A DNA stretch of 34,762 bases from Bacteroidota bacterium (lineage in GTDB: Bacteria; Bacteroidota; Bacteroidia; Bacteroidales; JAGONC01): NCBI GenBank assembly GCA_026391695.1, contig JAPLDP010000047.1, positions 1 through 34,762 on the forward strand, given 5' to 3'. Made by a program: the position numbers and the translations under genes. Numbering within the stretch: position 1 is the stretch's first letter; every line of letters starts with the position of its first letter. The notes below the pieces were generated by a model that was given only the letters and a program-made list of their open reading frames with translations, was not told where the DNA came from and ran no database searches. This document shows, one piece after another, positions 8,404 to 16,338 of the stretch.

Positions 8404-8574
8404 TTATTGCTCCCTGCGCACGCCTTTGTGTGGCTGTCCGTTTTGGTTCACATCAATAACGTGTCCGGTTTCCTTATCACGTTTATACCAATTCCCATTA
8501 GGATGTTGGAACTGCGAATGGTCTCTGACCGCACCATTTCTGTGTCCATCACCGGTTTTACCATTCTTTGCCAT
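8404..8574 (-). CDS. small conserved protein of unknown function (56 aa)
   Basis: This minus-strand gene encodes a 56-residue basic, hydrophilic protein beginning MAKNGKTGDGHRNGAV, with a central NGNWYKRDKETG and ending KGVRREQ. This resembles a widespread family of short proteins with a GDGHRNGAV...WxKRDxxTGxF...KGVRKE layout that I recall from bacterial genomes and mobile elements; I know of no proven function. The regular pattern of conserved-looking Gly, Arg and Trp, and the start/stop at the expected places, make it a real gene rather than chance. It is shorter than common gene-calling cut-offs. It sits alone between the IS21-like relic and the PIN toxin operon, with no promoter I can identify. 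Confidence 0.7.
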   Translation of the reverse strand: MAKNGKTGDGHRNGAVRDHSQFQHPNGNWYKRDKETGHVIDVNQNGQPHKGVRREQ

Positions 8575-8715
8575 GATTCACCATTTTTATAACTCATAAG
8601 CTATTTAATACTAAGGCGCTTATGATTTGCCCAAGGAATAAATTTGGTAGTCTTATAAATATTTCTACTTTTAGGATTGAAAATATTATCCCGCCAGGGA
8701 AATAAATTTCAACCT

Positions 8716-8741
8716 CCGAAGCTTTATTCCATAGACTTCGG
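8716..8741. terminator. possible terminator after the PIN toxin operon
   Basis: CCGAAG (8716-8721) pairs with CTTCGG (8736-8741) around a 14-nt loop, 5 bp downstream of the minus-strand toxin stop. The T-rich tail lies on the + side, so termination in the minus direction is only a guess. Confidence 0.35.
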
Positions 8742-8746
8742 CATTT

Positions 8747-9244
8747 TTATTTAAACCATTTTAGCAGCTCATCTATTTCATCGTGGGGCAAACCGGTATT
8801 TATTAGTTTCAACTTCTCCAATAATTCAGCCCCTTTGACCTTTGTTATTATCTCTTTTTCAACAAGTACGCTAATTACCCAAATGCTTCCATGTACCTCA
8901 AGTTTCAAATCTTCGGTTTCTTTTCGCAACTTTTTGTCACCTGTAAGCAGTGGACATTTTAGTTGGTGCGATTTCCAAAGAACTGTTTTATCGGTTATTC
9001 CTTTGAAAAATCGCTTGGTTGGGAAGTTGTGTATTTCTTCAATCTCGTTGGCCGTGAGTTTAAAAACGTTAAGCTTCTTTGCCCTTATAAACGATTCAAT
9101 TTGTTCTTTCTGGTCTGATTCCACTATTTCTTTGACCACAAAATCGGTTGTGCAAATTTCAAAGTCCAACGCAAAAAACTCCGGCAATGCACCAATGCTG
9201 ATGATGTCGAAAAAAACGTTTGCGTCTGTTATGATCAGCTTCAT
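8747..9244 (-). CDS. PIN-domain toxin paired with an XRE-ImmA antitoxin
   Basis: This 165-residue protein starts at the ATG whose first bases overlap the upstream stop (ATGA, 9241-9244). Choosing this start rather than one 33 bp upstream puts the PIN motif at the N-terminus: MKLIITDANVFFD with D7. Further acidic residues are at KEIVES and GITDKTVLW, and PLLTGDKKLRKE is the typical PIN segment before the last strand. PIN proteins are metal-dependent RNases. The 4-nt overlap with an XRE-ImmA/IrrE gene is a recognised toxin-antitoxin layout, in which the upstream protein neutralises and represses. The RNA target is unknown. Confidence 0.78.
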   Translation of the reverse strand: MKLIITDANVFFDIISIGALPEFFALDFEICTTDFVVKEIVESDQKEQIESFIRAKKLNVFKLTANEIEEIHNFPTKRFFKGITDKTVLWKSHQLKCPLLTGDKKLRKETEDLKLEVHGSIWVISVLVEKEIITKVKGAELLEKLKLINTGLPHDEIDELLKWFK

Positions 9245-10314
9245 ACCAAGGGTTGCATTTGTTCTCTGAATCGCCATACCGAAGTGCCTGCAAAATAGGC
9301 TGCTTCATTTACAGAAATTAACTCTTTACCTAAAGCCAAATATATCAATCGCTCAAAGCGAACAGGTTTTTCCTTGCTCCGGTAATGACCGGGTTCTTTC
9401 CCGGGTTCATGCAATTTTCGTTGCCTGTAACCTATGTTTAGTTGTTTATAAACATAGTCGTTAATTATTCCTAACTGTAATGCACGGGAAAATATAGCTG
9501 AAAACGATATACCCCAACGTTCTTTTATTAAAGCCAGTTCGTTTTGATAAAAATGAAAACGGTCTTTATGCAGGTCTTTACGTGCCATATCTGCGGGATA
9601 CAACAACGCACAGGCAAAGGCATGACAAAGTTTTTCTTCACTTTTAGGTTCAATGTCCTTCGGGAAAGTAAGGGCATGATGCGCCAGTTCGTGAAGAGTA
9701 GTAAAACGTTTTCTTACAATATCGTCGTCCGGTGGTGATTTCCGTAGAACAATTAACCTTTGGATTCCGGTATCCGCTTTTAAACCGTCAAACGAGTCCG
9801 GAGCTTCAATTTCAGTGACTTTATAACCCTTATCTTCGAGCATTTCAACTACATCTGGAATGGGGTCGTACCCTAAATTCCATTCTTTACGTAATGCTTG
9901 TGCCGCATCTTCGGCTTCTTTGGCATTCGTTATAATAGTTGGATATTCAAAGTAGGAGGCAGGCTCCACTAAATTTAGTATGTTTTCGAGTTCAAAATAT
10001 CGTTCAAATGCTTCTTTAGCCTTTTCTTTAATTGACTCTTGCTCGGTTTTCGATAATTTTGAATGGTATTCTCTAAAGTCAACATTCTTTAATTCAACCG
10101 CAACAGCTGGTTCAGAGAAAAAGAAATCTACCGGAACATTTAAAATGCCCGCAAGCGAAATAATTAAATCACTGTCAGGTTTCATTTTACCCTGCTCATA
10201 CTTATTCAGCGACTGTTTAGATACTACATTACCCAGCCTGTCGGCTAAGTTTTGTAGCGATAAACCCGCCATTTTACGGGCTGCTATAAGTCTGATAGCA
10301 AAATTGTTTTTCAT
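9241..10314 (-). CDS. XRE-family regulator with ImmA/IrrE metallopeptidase domain (antitoxin)
   Basis: This 357-residue protein combines an N-terminal XRE-type helix-turn-helix (about residues 5-65: GLSLQNLADRLG...SKQSLNKYEQGK) with a central ImmA/IrrE zinc-peptidase domain. The active-site motif is HELAH at 208-212, preceded by RFTTLH and followed by the acidic helix around EEKLCHAFACALLYP. A C-terminal helical region of about 100 residues follows. Family members act as repressors that are cleaved or cleave in response to stress; those paired with small toxins act as antitoxins. Here it is the first gene of a two-gene operon with a PIN protein. A TAATTTTG -7 element and a palindrome lie just upstream, suggesting autoregulation. 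Confidence 0.85.
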   Translation of the reverse strand: MKNNFAIRLIAARKMAGLSLQNLADRLGNVVSKQSLNKYEQGKMKPDSDLIISLAGILNVPVDFFFSEPAVAVELKNVDFREYHSKLSKTEQESIKEKAKEAFERYFELENILNLVEPASYFEYPTIITNAKEAEDAAQALRKEWNLGYDPIPDVVEMLEDKGYKVTEIEAPDSFDGLKADTGIQRLIVLRKSPPDDDIVRKRFTTLHELAHHALTFPKDIEPKSEEKLCHAFACALLYPADMARKDLHKDRFHFYQNELALIKERWGISFSAIFSRALQLGIINDYVYKQLNIGYRQRKLHEPGKEPGHYRSKEKPVRFERLIYLALGKELISVNEAAYFAGTSVWRFREQMQPLV

Positions 10315-10337
10315 GGTTGTTTATTGGTTTATGTTGA

Positions 10338-10377
10338 CAAAATTAATAAAAAAATATTAATCGTCTACAATTATTGT
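10338..10377 (-). promoter_or_regulatory. promoter and possible operator of the XRE-PIN operon
   Basis: On the minus strand TAATTTTG (10338-10345) matches TAnnTTTG. About 21 bp further upstream the -33 position carries TTGT, inside the perfect 11-bp palindrome ACAATTATTGT (10367-10377). A palindrome covering the -33 region is a natural binding site for the XRE regulator; that role is inferred. Confidence 0.5.
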
Positions 10378-10510
10378 ATAATATTTATCAACAATGTAAA
10401 CCTATTTTAAATTTTTGGATCATAACAATGATACGTACCTAAGCCCCTCCAATTTTCAGGACAACTTTAAAATAGAGATTTCCGGGATTAGGTAATGTTA
10501 TGCTGTGGAA

Positions 10511-11815
10511 TTATTGTGAGTAGGCAACGTTAAAACCTATACCTCCAAAACCGTAAACTCCCTTTTTCCATGGTTTTCCTATCAGGCTGCCATACGTTTT
10601 ATAACCTAAACTTGCCAGCACATTGACTCTTTTAAACTTATATTGAATGCCGGAAGTTATGTTGAATCCATTTTTGTTCCAATAATCTCCCTGAAAGTTT
10701 AAAATCAGGTGATCTGATGCCTTAACTTCAGATATCTCTGCTCCAAAGCCATAGATGTTTTCAACTAAATTTCCTCCATGTCTGTAATAAATAGAAAATG
10801 GCAATTTATTTTTATACAGAAAATGCATGTCAAAATAATTTTCAATGCCCCACATGCCCATATTGGCACGAATGGATGGCATAAATTTTATTTTTCCGGC
10901 GGGTATCATAAAAACATTGGAATATAAATCACCGGTCAGGATATATTTTACTGAAGCATATAAACTGTTAATTATCGATGGATCGAACAAGGCAAGTAAA
11001 TAGGATGTTCGCATCCTCTTAAACTGGTCTGCTAAAAAATCATTTTTGTACAAACTTATATCGTCAGGCTCCCATAGCCATATGCTGTCTTTTGGTAACC
11101 ATGAATCATAGTAACCATATTGTTCTGCAAGTGTTATAGTAAATCCTAATGGATCAAATTTCAAAGGTGACCGGTCCTTACTATAATTGTCTTTCTTCTC
11201 ATTTAACCATTGGTTTGGATCTTTTTCAAAGCCTTTTACTCTTGAATAATAGTTATATCCATCAACATATTTTGCCCCTATTTGAAAAATTGAATAATGA
11301 GGCGGAATGGGTTTTCCGGAATACATATCTTTTATCTGTTGATAGGATACCAGAGTTGATAATTCAGGGCCTGCAGTTGTAATCATAAGCCGTTCAACAG
11401 GGGTATTCTCATTCAGCTTGGTATTAACTGTGTAATATCCCCCCATGAATTTTGCCTCAAGATGAATTTTTATATCCTCGACTCCACTTTCTTTACCTCT
11501 CAGGTAATGAGCCGTCTCATGTGGAATGGTAATGAGTATCCATGTGCCGATAGAACCTTGAAATCCCAGATTTAGGAAGCGGACAACCCAATTGTTGATA
11601 TATTTGGAATGACTATTGGCAATACCATAATTCATCTGTTCAAATAAAAGAGATGAAGTTGAATGAATATTTATGGATAGAGCTTCAATATTTGGTTTAT
11701 TTCCCCATACAAATTGATAATTTCGTTCAGTTTGTAATGAATCCTGAGCAATAAGCCTGGAAGAGACTAGAACCAATGTTAATGACAGATACTTAAATAA
11801 AACAGATGTTCTCAT
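10511..11815 (-). CDS. exported protein with an HExxH motif, function unknown
   Basis: This 434-residue protein begins with a signal peptide (about residues 1-23, ending LIAQD, a Bacteroidota-like cleavage site). Around residue 100 a hydrophobic stretch leads into IPHETAHYLRG, an HExxH zinc-peptidase-type motif; a further hydrophobic stretch follows with TTAGPELSTL. This arrangement recalls M50-like membrane metallopeptidases, but the third metal ligand is not certain. The C-terminal third (about 290-434) is rich in alternating aromatic and glycine residues and ends in a Phe/Tyr-containing strand, which suggests beta-barrel-like outer-membrane strands. The two flanking intergenic regions show no partner gene. 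I treat it as a possible envelope protease or structural protein; the function is unproven. Confidence 0.6.
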   Translation of the reverse strand: MRTSVLFKYLSLTLVLVSSRLIAQDSLQTERNYQFVWGNKPNIEALSINIHSTSSLLFEQMNYGIANSHSKYINNWVVRFLNLGFQGSIGTWILITIPHETAHYLRGKESGVEDIKIHLEAKFMGGYYTVNTKLNENTPVERLMITTAGPELSTLVSYQQIKDMYSGKPIPPHYSIFQIGAKYVDGYNYYSRVKGFEKDPNQWLNEKKDNYSKDRSPLKFDPLGFTITLAEQYGYYDSWLPKDSIWLWEPDDISLYKNDFLADQFKRMRTSYLLALFDPSIINSLYASVKYILTGDLYSNVFMIPAGKIKFMPSIRANMGMWGIENYFDMHFLYKNKLPFSIYYRHGGNLVENIYGFGAEISEVKASDHLILNFQGDYWNKNGFNITSGIQYKFKRVNVLASLGYKTYGSLIGKPWKKGVYGFGGIGFNVAYSQ

Positions 11816-12251
11816 TTCTTGCAGTGTATTTTACAGTTCGTATTTTCCGGAATATCCCTTTAAGGCTCCTTTTATGATTTGAGATATTTCCCGGGCTAAA
11901 AAGTTATCGGAAAACTTAATATCAGAATGAAAACAACAATTACTCTTTGTTTTATCTCTGATATTTTACAAAAAGACAATAAAAAAAAATAAGGGTTGCA
12001 TATATAATTCAGACAATGTTGCCTGATACGAGCTTAGGGTAATGGCGGGTGACTTGTCGGGGCGTTCGAGAGTCCCGAAAGACAGCCGCAGTCATTAAGA
12101 CCTTCAACTGCCTCAAAAATAAAATGATAAAATATGTAATATGTGGGATATTTTACACTATCTTTGCTGTTCAAGTTGAGAAGTAGTTGGATTATACCAA
12201 TTGCGCTCAAGAGTTTTATAATTTTTTTATTAATTTTAATTTTAAATTTTC
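11816..12251. other. intergenic region, 436 bp, no confident gene
   Basis: This separates the divergent exported HExxH gene and the RRM gene. It contains a 21-codon frame (11927-11992, MKTTITLCFISD...) that may be chance, and a GC-richer patch (12030-12110) with a short TCGGG/CCCGA hairpin. The last 40 bp before the RRM gene are almost pure A/T. I see no tRNA, riboswitch or CRISPR repeat. Confidence 0.5.
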
Positions 12252-12545
12252 ATGAACATTTTTGTTTCAAATTTAAGTTTCGGAGTTAACAGCGAAGACT
12301 TAAAGCAGTTATTTGCCGAGCATGGCGAAGTAACATCAGCCAATGTGATTACCGATAAATTTTCGGGCAGATCAAGAGGTTTCGGATTCGTAGAGATGAA
12401 AAACGATGAAGAAGCCAAGAAAGCCATTGAAGAATTGAACCAGGCAGAATTTGATGGCAAAGTCATTTCCGTATCGATAGCTAAACCTAGAACAGAACGG
12501 AGAGATAGTCCAGGCGGCGAAAGACGTAATTTCAGCCGATATTGA
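12252..12545 (+). CDS. RRM-domain RNA-binding protein
   Basis: This 97-residue protein is a single RNA recognition motif with both signature segments: RNP2 as IFVSNLSF (residues 3-10) and RNP1 as RGFGFVEM (about 43-50). A short charged tail rich in Arg and Ser follows (TERRDSPGGERRNFSRY). Bacterial RRM proteins of this size bind single-stranded RNA through the aromatic residues of RNP1 and are often cold-induced. The tail resembles the Gly/Arg tails of cyanobacterial Rbp proteins. The gene is single and ends in a strong intrinsic terminator about 85 bp downstream. The very A/T-rich leader has no ribosome-binding site. Confidence 0.9.
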   Translation: MNIFVSNLSFGVNSEDLKQLFAEHGEVTSANVITDKFSGRSRGFGFVEMKNDEEAKKAIEELNQAEFDGKVISVSIAKPRTERRDSPGGERRNFSRY

Positions 12546-12562
12546 TCAGTCATCTTCGGAGC

Positions 12563-12617
12563 CCCGCATTCTGCGGGATAAACTCCGCAGCATCCCGCAG
12601 AGCGAAGCGAATGCGGG
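12563..12617. repeat. GC-rich nested palindrome
   Basis: CCCGCATTC (12563-12571) pairs with GAATGCGGG (12609-12617), and inside it CTGCGGGA pairs with TCCCGCAG around a short CCGCAG-containing loop. The right arm contains AGCGAAGCGA, a core also present in the palindrome at 12718. It resembles the small dispersed palindromes seen between Bacteroidota genes. Confidence 0.6.
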
Positions 12618-12630
12618 AACGGCAATCGAC

Positions 12631-12666
12631 AATAGGCAGTCAGGAAATGACTGCCTATTTTTTTAA
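12631..12666 (+). terminator. strong intrinsic terminator of the RRM gene
   Basis: AATAGGCAGTCA (12631-12642) pairs perfectly with TGACTGCCTATT (12648-12659) around a GGAAA loop, followed directly by a run of T. It is a textbook rho-independent terminator in the + direction. Confidence 0.88.
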
Positions 12667-12717
12667 TGAGACTCAAATTTTACAAACAAAGTGCAATAAA
12701 ATTTGTAAGTCGAATTA

Positions 12718-12743
12718 ATCCCGACTGCGAAGCGAGTCGGGAT
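12718..12743. repeat. small palindrome with GCGAAGCG loop
   Basis: ATCCCGACT (12718-12726) pairs with AGTCGGGAT (12735-12743) around GCGAAGCG. The loop core is shared with the palindrome ending at 12617. Between it and the patatin gene (about 300 bp) I see nothing else except a purine-rich AAGGGGAG at 13033, which fits a Shine-Dalgarno site for that gene. Confidence 0.55.
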
Positions 12744-13048
12744 CAGTTATATATCCCGAAGCTTATGTATGCTTCCCCTAATTGGAAACCTTTAATTTTA
12801 GATTTTTTTCTGTTTTTGTCCCCTGTTGAGAAATAGGAAATCCTGATCGCAAGAAGGCTCTTTAGGTTAGCAAAAAAGCATAATACCTATTCAGATGCTT
12901 AACGAACTATGTGGCATTTGATGTGTAAAGTCCGTTAGTAAAAGATTATTAGCAACTTTCGAAATATAGAGAAAAAAGAAACAATAATTTGATCCAATTT
13001 GTCGTATAGAGACGAGTCTAAGCTACATCTAAAAGGGGAGAAAATAAC

Positions 13049-13903
13049 ATGATGAAAAAAAATATTGCATTAGTATTATCCAGTGGTGGTGCAAGAGGTT
13101 TTGCACATATTGGAGTCATTAATGTGCTGGAAAAGAACGGTTTTACCATCACCTCAATCGCCGGAACTTCTATGGGTGCATTGGTTGGCGGCATATATGC
13201 CACAGGCCAGTTCAACCTTTTTGAGGAATGGGTAAGCTCGTTGAATATTAAGGAAGTACTTAAACTAACTGATTTTTCCATTAGCAATAAAGGACTTTTA
13301 AAGGGCTCAAGAATAATAAAGAAAATGAAAGAACTTGTGCCTGACAGAAATATAGAAGACCTGCCTATTCCCTTTTGTTCGGTGGCTACTGATATAATTA
13401 ATGGCACTGAAACAGTCTTTACGGAAGGAAACCTGTACGATGCCATCAGGGCATCAATATCGATACCTACTGTTTTTCAACCTTTTAAAGTAGGAGATAA
13501 TTATTTTGTGGATGGCGGTGTATTAAATCCTATTCCAATCGACCGTGTTAAGCGGCAAACAGATGATTTGCTGGTTGTAGTGGATGTAAACGCACAGATA
13601 CCCTATGAAAAAAGGAAAGTAACTGAAGAAAAACTATTGTATAATAGGTATTTCGAGCAAATCAAAATGATACGTAATAAACTGAATACGACTATTCCAA
13701 GAAATAAAACAGACCATATAGGTATTTTTAATTTAACCAATAGAAGCATCAGCCTGATGTTGCATAAAATTTCATTACTGACTCTTGAAAAACACCAACC
13801 TGACCTGTTAATTAACATTTCAAGACATTCATTTGGCACGTACGATTTTTACAAGCAAAAGATATCATTAAAGAGGGTGAATTGGCTGCACAAAAGGCTA
13901 TAG
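13049..13903 (+). CDS. patatin-like phospholipase (RssA/NTE-like)
   Basis: This 284-residue protein has every element of a patatin lipase: the oxyanion-hole glycine loop SSGGARG (11-17), the nucleophile elbow GTSMG with Ser41, and the catalytic Asp155 in VDGG followed by VLNPIP. Such enzymes hydrolyse acyl esters of phospholipids with a Ser-Asp dyad. There is no signal peptide or membrane segment, so it is probably cytoplasmic or membrane-peripheral, like E. coli RssA. The length matches that group. An AAGGGGAG sequence about 10 bp before the ATG is an unusually clear ribosome-binding site for this genome. It is apparently a single gene, convergent with the symporter gene. Confidence 0.88.
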   Translation: MMKKNIALVLSSGGARGFAHIGVINVLEKNGFTITSIAGTSMGALVGGIYATGQFNLFEEWVSSLNIKEVLKLTDFSISNKGLLKGSRIIKKMKELVPDRNIEDLPIPFCSVATDIINGTETVFTEGNLYDAIRASISIPTVFQPFKVGDNYFVDGGVLNPIPIDRVKRQTDDLLVVVDVNAQIPYEKRKVTEEKLLYNRYFEQIKMIRNKLNTTIPRNKTDHIGIFNLTNRSISLMLHKISLLTLEKHQPDLLINISRHSFGTYDFYKQKISLKRVNWLHKRL

Positions 13904-13982
13904 AGCGTCAATTAAAATAATTCAGATTATTAAGCATGAAATATGAAGCATGAAATATTAAATACTTATGACGCCAGCCTGA

Positions 13983-14031
13983 AGGCTGTCTCAAAATCAC
14001 AGCCTGTGCGTCCAATGTCGCAATGAGACAG
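13983..14031. repeat. GGCTGTCTCAAAA repeat copy
   Basis: AGGCTGTCTCAAAAT (13983-13997) matches the ends of the inverted-repeat element at 21814 and the solo copy at 24073. CTGTCTCA here is also inverted as TGAGACAG at 14024-14031, so this may be a shortened version of the same MITE-like unit. It lies between convergent genes. Confidence 0.45.
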
Positions 14032-14073
14032 GAATACTTTAAATCTAAATCATCATCATCCGTCCATTTCTCC

Positions 14074-15471
14074 TTACTTTACCAGCGAATTACCAGGTGG
14101 CGTTTGTGAACGTGCGTTCACCTGGTATTCCCCTTCCCATTTGGCGATGACGACTGTAGCCAGGCAGTTCCCAATGACATTGACGCCAGTGCGGGCCATA
14201 TCCATTAGCTCATCGATGCCCAGGATGATGAATATCGGCCATGTAGGAAGTCCAAAGCTGGCGGCCGTGCCCAGCAGGATCACCAGCGAGGCTCGCGGCA
14301 CAGCAGCAACACCTTTGCTGGTGAGCATCAGGGTGAGCATCATGACGATCTGTGTCTGAAAGGAGAGGTGCACACCAGCCATATTGGCTAAAAAAATTGA
14401 CGCCATAGCCAGGTATAGCGCAGTGCCGTCGAGGTTGAAGCTGTAACCTGTAGGGATCACAAATGCGACGATTTTGCGTGGTATGCCGAATTCCTCCATG
14501 TTCTCCATTGCCCGCGGCAACGCCGATTCACTGCTGGTAGTGGCAAAAGCTATCGTTGCCGGCTCAGCCACCGCCCTGATAAATTTACGAAGCGGTATCT
14601 TCAGAAATAAGATGATGGGCAGCAGAACACAGAGTAGAAAAATAAGCAGTGCCACATACAGCGTAGCCAGCAGCTCGAATAGATTTAGCAGGACATTCAG
14701 ACCCATATGACCAACGCTATAAGCCATAGCCGAAAATACAGCAACAGGAGCAAAGAGCATGACCATGTTGGTGAACTTAAACATCACCACCGACAAAGCC
14801 TCGGTGAAGCGCAGCACAGGCGAGCGGAACTGCTCCTTCACCATAGCCACTGCGATGCCAAACAGGATGCTGAAGACGACGATCTGCAGAACCTGCCCTT
14901 CGGCAATGGCCTTGGCGATATTCTCGGGGAAGATGTGGAGGATGACATCACGGGCATCCTGACTGGTCACTTCAGGCAGCGCACCCTGTGTCATCTCAGC
15001 AGGCACCTGCACCCCTATGCCGGCGCCGCTGATGTTGATGGCTGCCAGGCCAATGAAAAGAGCTATTGTGGATACCACCTCGAAATAAACCAGCGACTTC
15101 CAGCCCATGCGTCCTACCTGCTTCAGCGTGGCATGACCAGCAATGCCGGTCACCAGCGTGCCGAAAAGCAACGGCGCAATAATGGTCTTCACCAGGTGAA
15201 TGAATATCTGGCTCACAATATTCAACTCCTTTGCTATCACCGGAACATCATAGCCGAATTCCACGCCCATCAGCATGCTGACAAAAATCCAGGTCGTAAG
15301 CTTTTTCTTTTTGGTGGCGTAGAGCAAATAAAAGATCAGAGGAATCCAGCGAAGGGCGATGAGAATACCTATGGGCAAGTTGATAGCTGTATAATGATTC
15401 ACCACGTGGATCACGATGGCCAGCGTCAGCGAGATCAGGAACCACTGAAGAAGCTTTTTAGAAGTCAGCAT
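14074..15471 (-). CDS. dicarboxylate/amino acid:cation symporter (DAACS family)
   Basis: This 465-residue inner-membrane protein has about eight to ten hydrophobic segments and the family hallmarks. The serine-rich re-entrant loop is TTSSESALPRAMENMEEFGIP, and a second motif PTGYSFNLDGTALYLAMASIF (about 340-360) is the substrate and sodium site. MLTSKGVAAVPRASLVIL near the C-terminus is the second hairpin loop. GltP, DctA and GltT use these regions to carry glutamate, aspartate or C4-dicarboxylates with H+ or Na+. An unusual feature is an extra N-terminal hydrophobic region of about 60 residues before the usual first helix. The true substrate cannot be assigned. No partner genes are adjacent. 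Confidence 0.9.
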   Translation of the reverse strand: MLTSKKLLQWFLISLTLAIVIHVVNHYTAINLPIGILIALRWIPLIFYLLYATKKKKLTTWIFVSMLMGVEFGYDVPVIAKELNIVSQIFIHLVKTIIAPLLFGTLVTGIAGHATLKQVGRMGWKSLVYFEVVSTIALFIGLAAINISGAGIGVQVPAEMTQGALPEVTSQDARDVILHIFPENIAKAIAEGQVLQIVVFSILFGIAVAMVKEQFRSPVLRFTEALSVVMFKFTNMVMLFAPVAVFSAMAYSVGHMGLNVLLNLFELLATLYVALLIFLLCVLLPIILFLKIPLRKFIRAVAEPATIAFATTSSESALPRAMENMEEFGIPRKIVAFVIPTGYSFNLDGTALYLAMASIFLANMAGVHLSFQTQIVMMLTLMLTSKGVAAVPRASLVILLGTAASFGLPTWPIFIILGIDELMDMARTGVNVIGNCLATVVIAKWEGEYQVNARSQTPPGNSLVK

Positions 15472-15620
15472 GCATTAAGGTTTGGATGAGATGGCCAAAG
15501 ATAAGAAAAATGACTATTTATTCTGAAGACTATATTGCCGAATACATAAAAGCGGCTTTCGTCAACGAACACCGTTTACCGGTGTCCCCAACCTGAAATT
15601 ATGATTAAACGGATGATATT

Positions 15621-16154
15621 TTATTTCTTCTCTGAAGGATCAATCTTTGTGGTCTCAAACATCCACTCTTCAGTCAGGTCAGGTGGAGCAAGAATCATTA
15701 TGCCGGCAGTTTCATACATGTTATCCACTAAAGATAAATCCTCGATGGCGGTATTATCTGCAGGAACTGCAGTTGAGTACCTGTAACTCAATACCTGTGA
15801 TGTGCCATAAAGCACGCAGGCAGTTCCCTGTGGCGTATTGCAGGTGGTTTTGATGATATGACATTTGGCAGGATCAATTGAGGAATAATCACCCGTTAAC
15901 AGGCTGCCCTGGCCAATCACCAGGTTAACCATTCCGTGTGCATCAGTCAGCGGATGATGAAGCTCAGTGTAAACGACAGAACCATCAATTCCGGCTTCCC
16001 TGATGGTGATTTTGATGGAGACGGTCTGTTTCGGGATAATTTGACCATCCTTGTCTCTAATGGTCGACTGCAGGGAGAGTTCCCTCGGCATCTGTCCGGC
16101 TAAGTAGAAGACAGTCAGAAGCATAGCTGTTAAAGTCAGGGTGAAATTTTTCAT
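15621..16154 (-). CDS. exported protein with a Bacteroidota adhesin-head-like module
   Basis: This 177-residue protein has a signal peptide (about 1-20). The body follows a pattern common at the N-terminus of large Bacteroidota surface proteins: LQSTIRDKDGQII, QTVSIKITI, then VVYTELHHPLTDAHGMVNLVIGQG, and later YGTSQVLSYRYS in place of the usual GTSQLLSVPYA. The protein stops soon after this module rather than continuing into repeats or a tail fibre, so it is either a minimal member or a shortened relic. The two Cys of the central segment may form a disulphide in the periplasm. It is isolated, and its partner is unknown. Confidence 0.55.
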   Translation of the reverse strand: MKNFTLTLTAMLLTVFYLAGQMPRELSLQSTIRDKDGQIIPKQTVSIKITIREAGIDGSVVYTELHHPLTDAHGMVNLVIGQGSLLTGDYSSIDPAKCHIIKTTCNTPQGTACVLYGTSQVLSYRYSTAVPADNTAIEDLSLVDNMYETAGIMILAPPDLTEEWMFETTKIDPSEKK

Positions 16155-16309
16155 AGTTCGCAGTTAAATCATGTTAATGCGAACATAGGAAGGGTAGTAG
16201 TGTTTAATCAGGAAATCTGCAAAAGGTAATCTACTAAACTTAAAAATTTTTTCCTGCCTGTGGATTTCAGCTTTTTTCCGCAAAATTTTTTTATTTCAAT
16301 TTAATGTCG

Positions 16310-16317
16310 TATGTTTG
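16310..16317 (+). promoter_or_regulatory. -7 element of the ArsR-led operon
   Basis: TATGTTTG matches TAnnTTTG. It overlaps the upstream TTG at 16315, so the protein must start later, at the ATG of 16339. The bases that follow (AACGTT and AACA steps) are a plausible site for the ArsR repressor. Confidence 0.6.
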
Positions 16318-16338
16318 CAACGTTCAACATTAGATTTT

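Noticed and set aside
8345-8599. 84-codon + strand frame near 8.4 kb
   Set aside because: It is antisense to the 56-residue conserved small protein, which has the better protein pattern; the + frame has atypical composition.
12049-12085. tRNA-like TCGAG-containing hairpin
   Set aside because: GGGGCGTTCGAGAGTCCC recalls a T-arm, but no acceptor or anticodon stem can be drawn around it.
14707-15489. 260-codon open frame opposite the symporter gene
   Set aside because: It is antisense to a complete, well-conserved symporter; its sequence is rich in His, Gln and Arg from reversed hydrophobic codons and has no domain.
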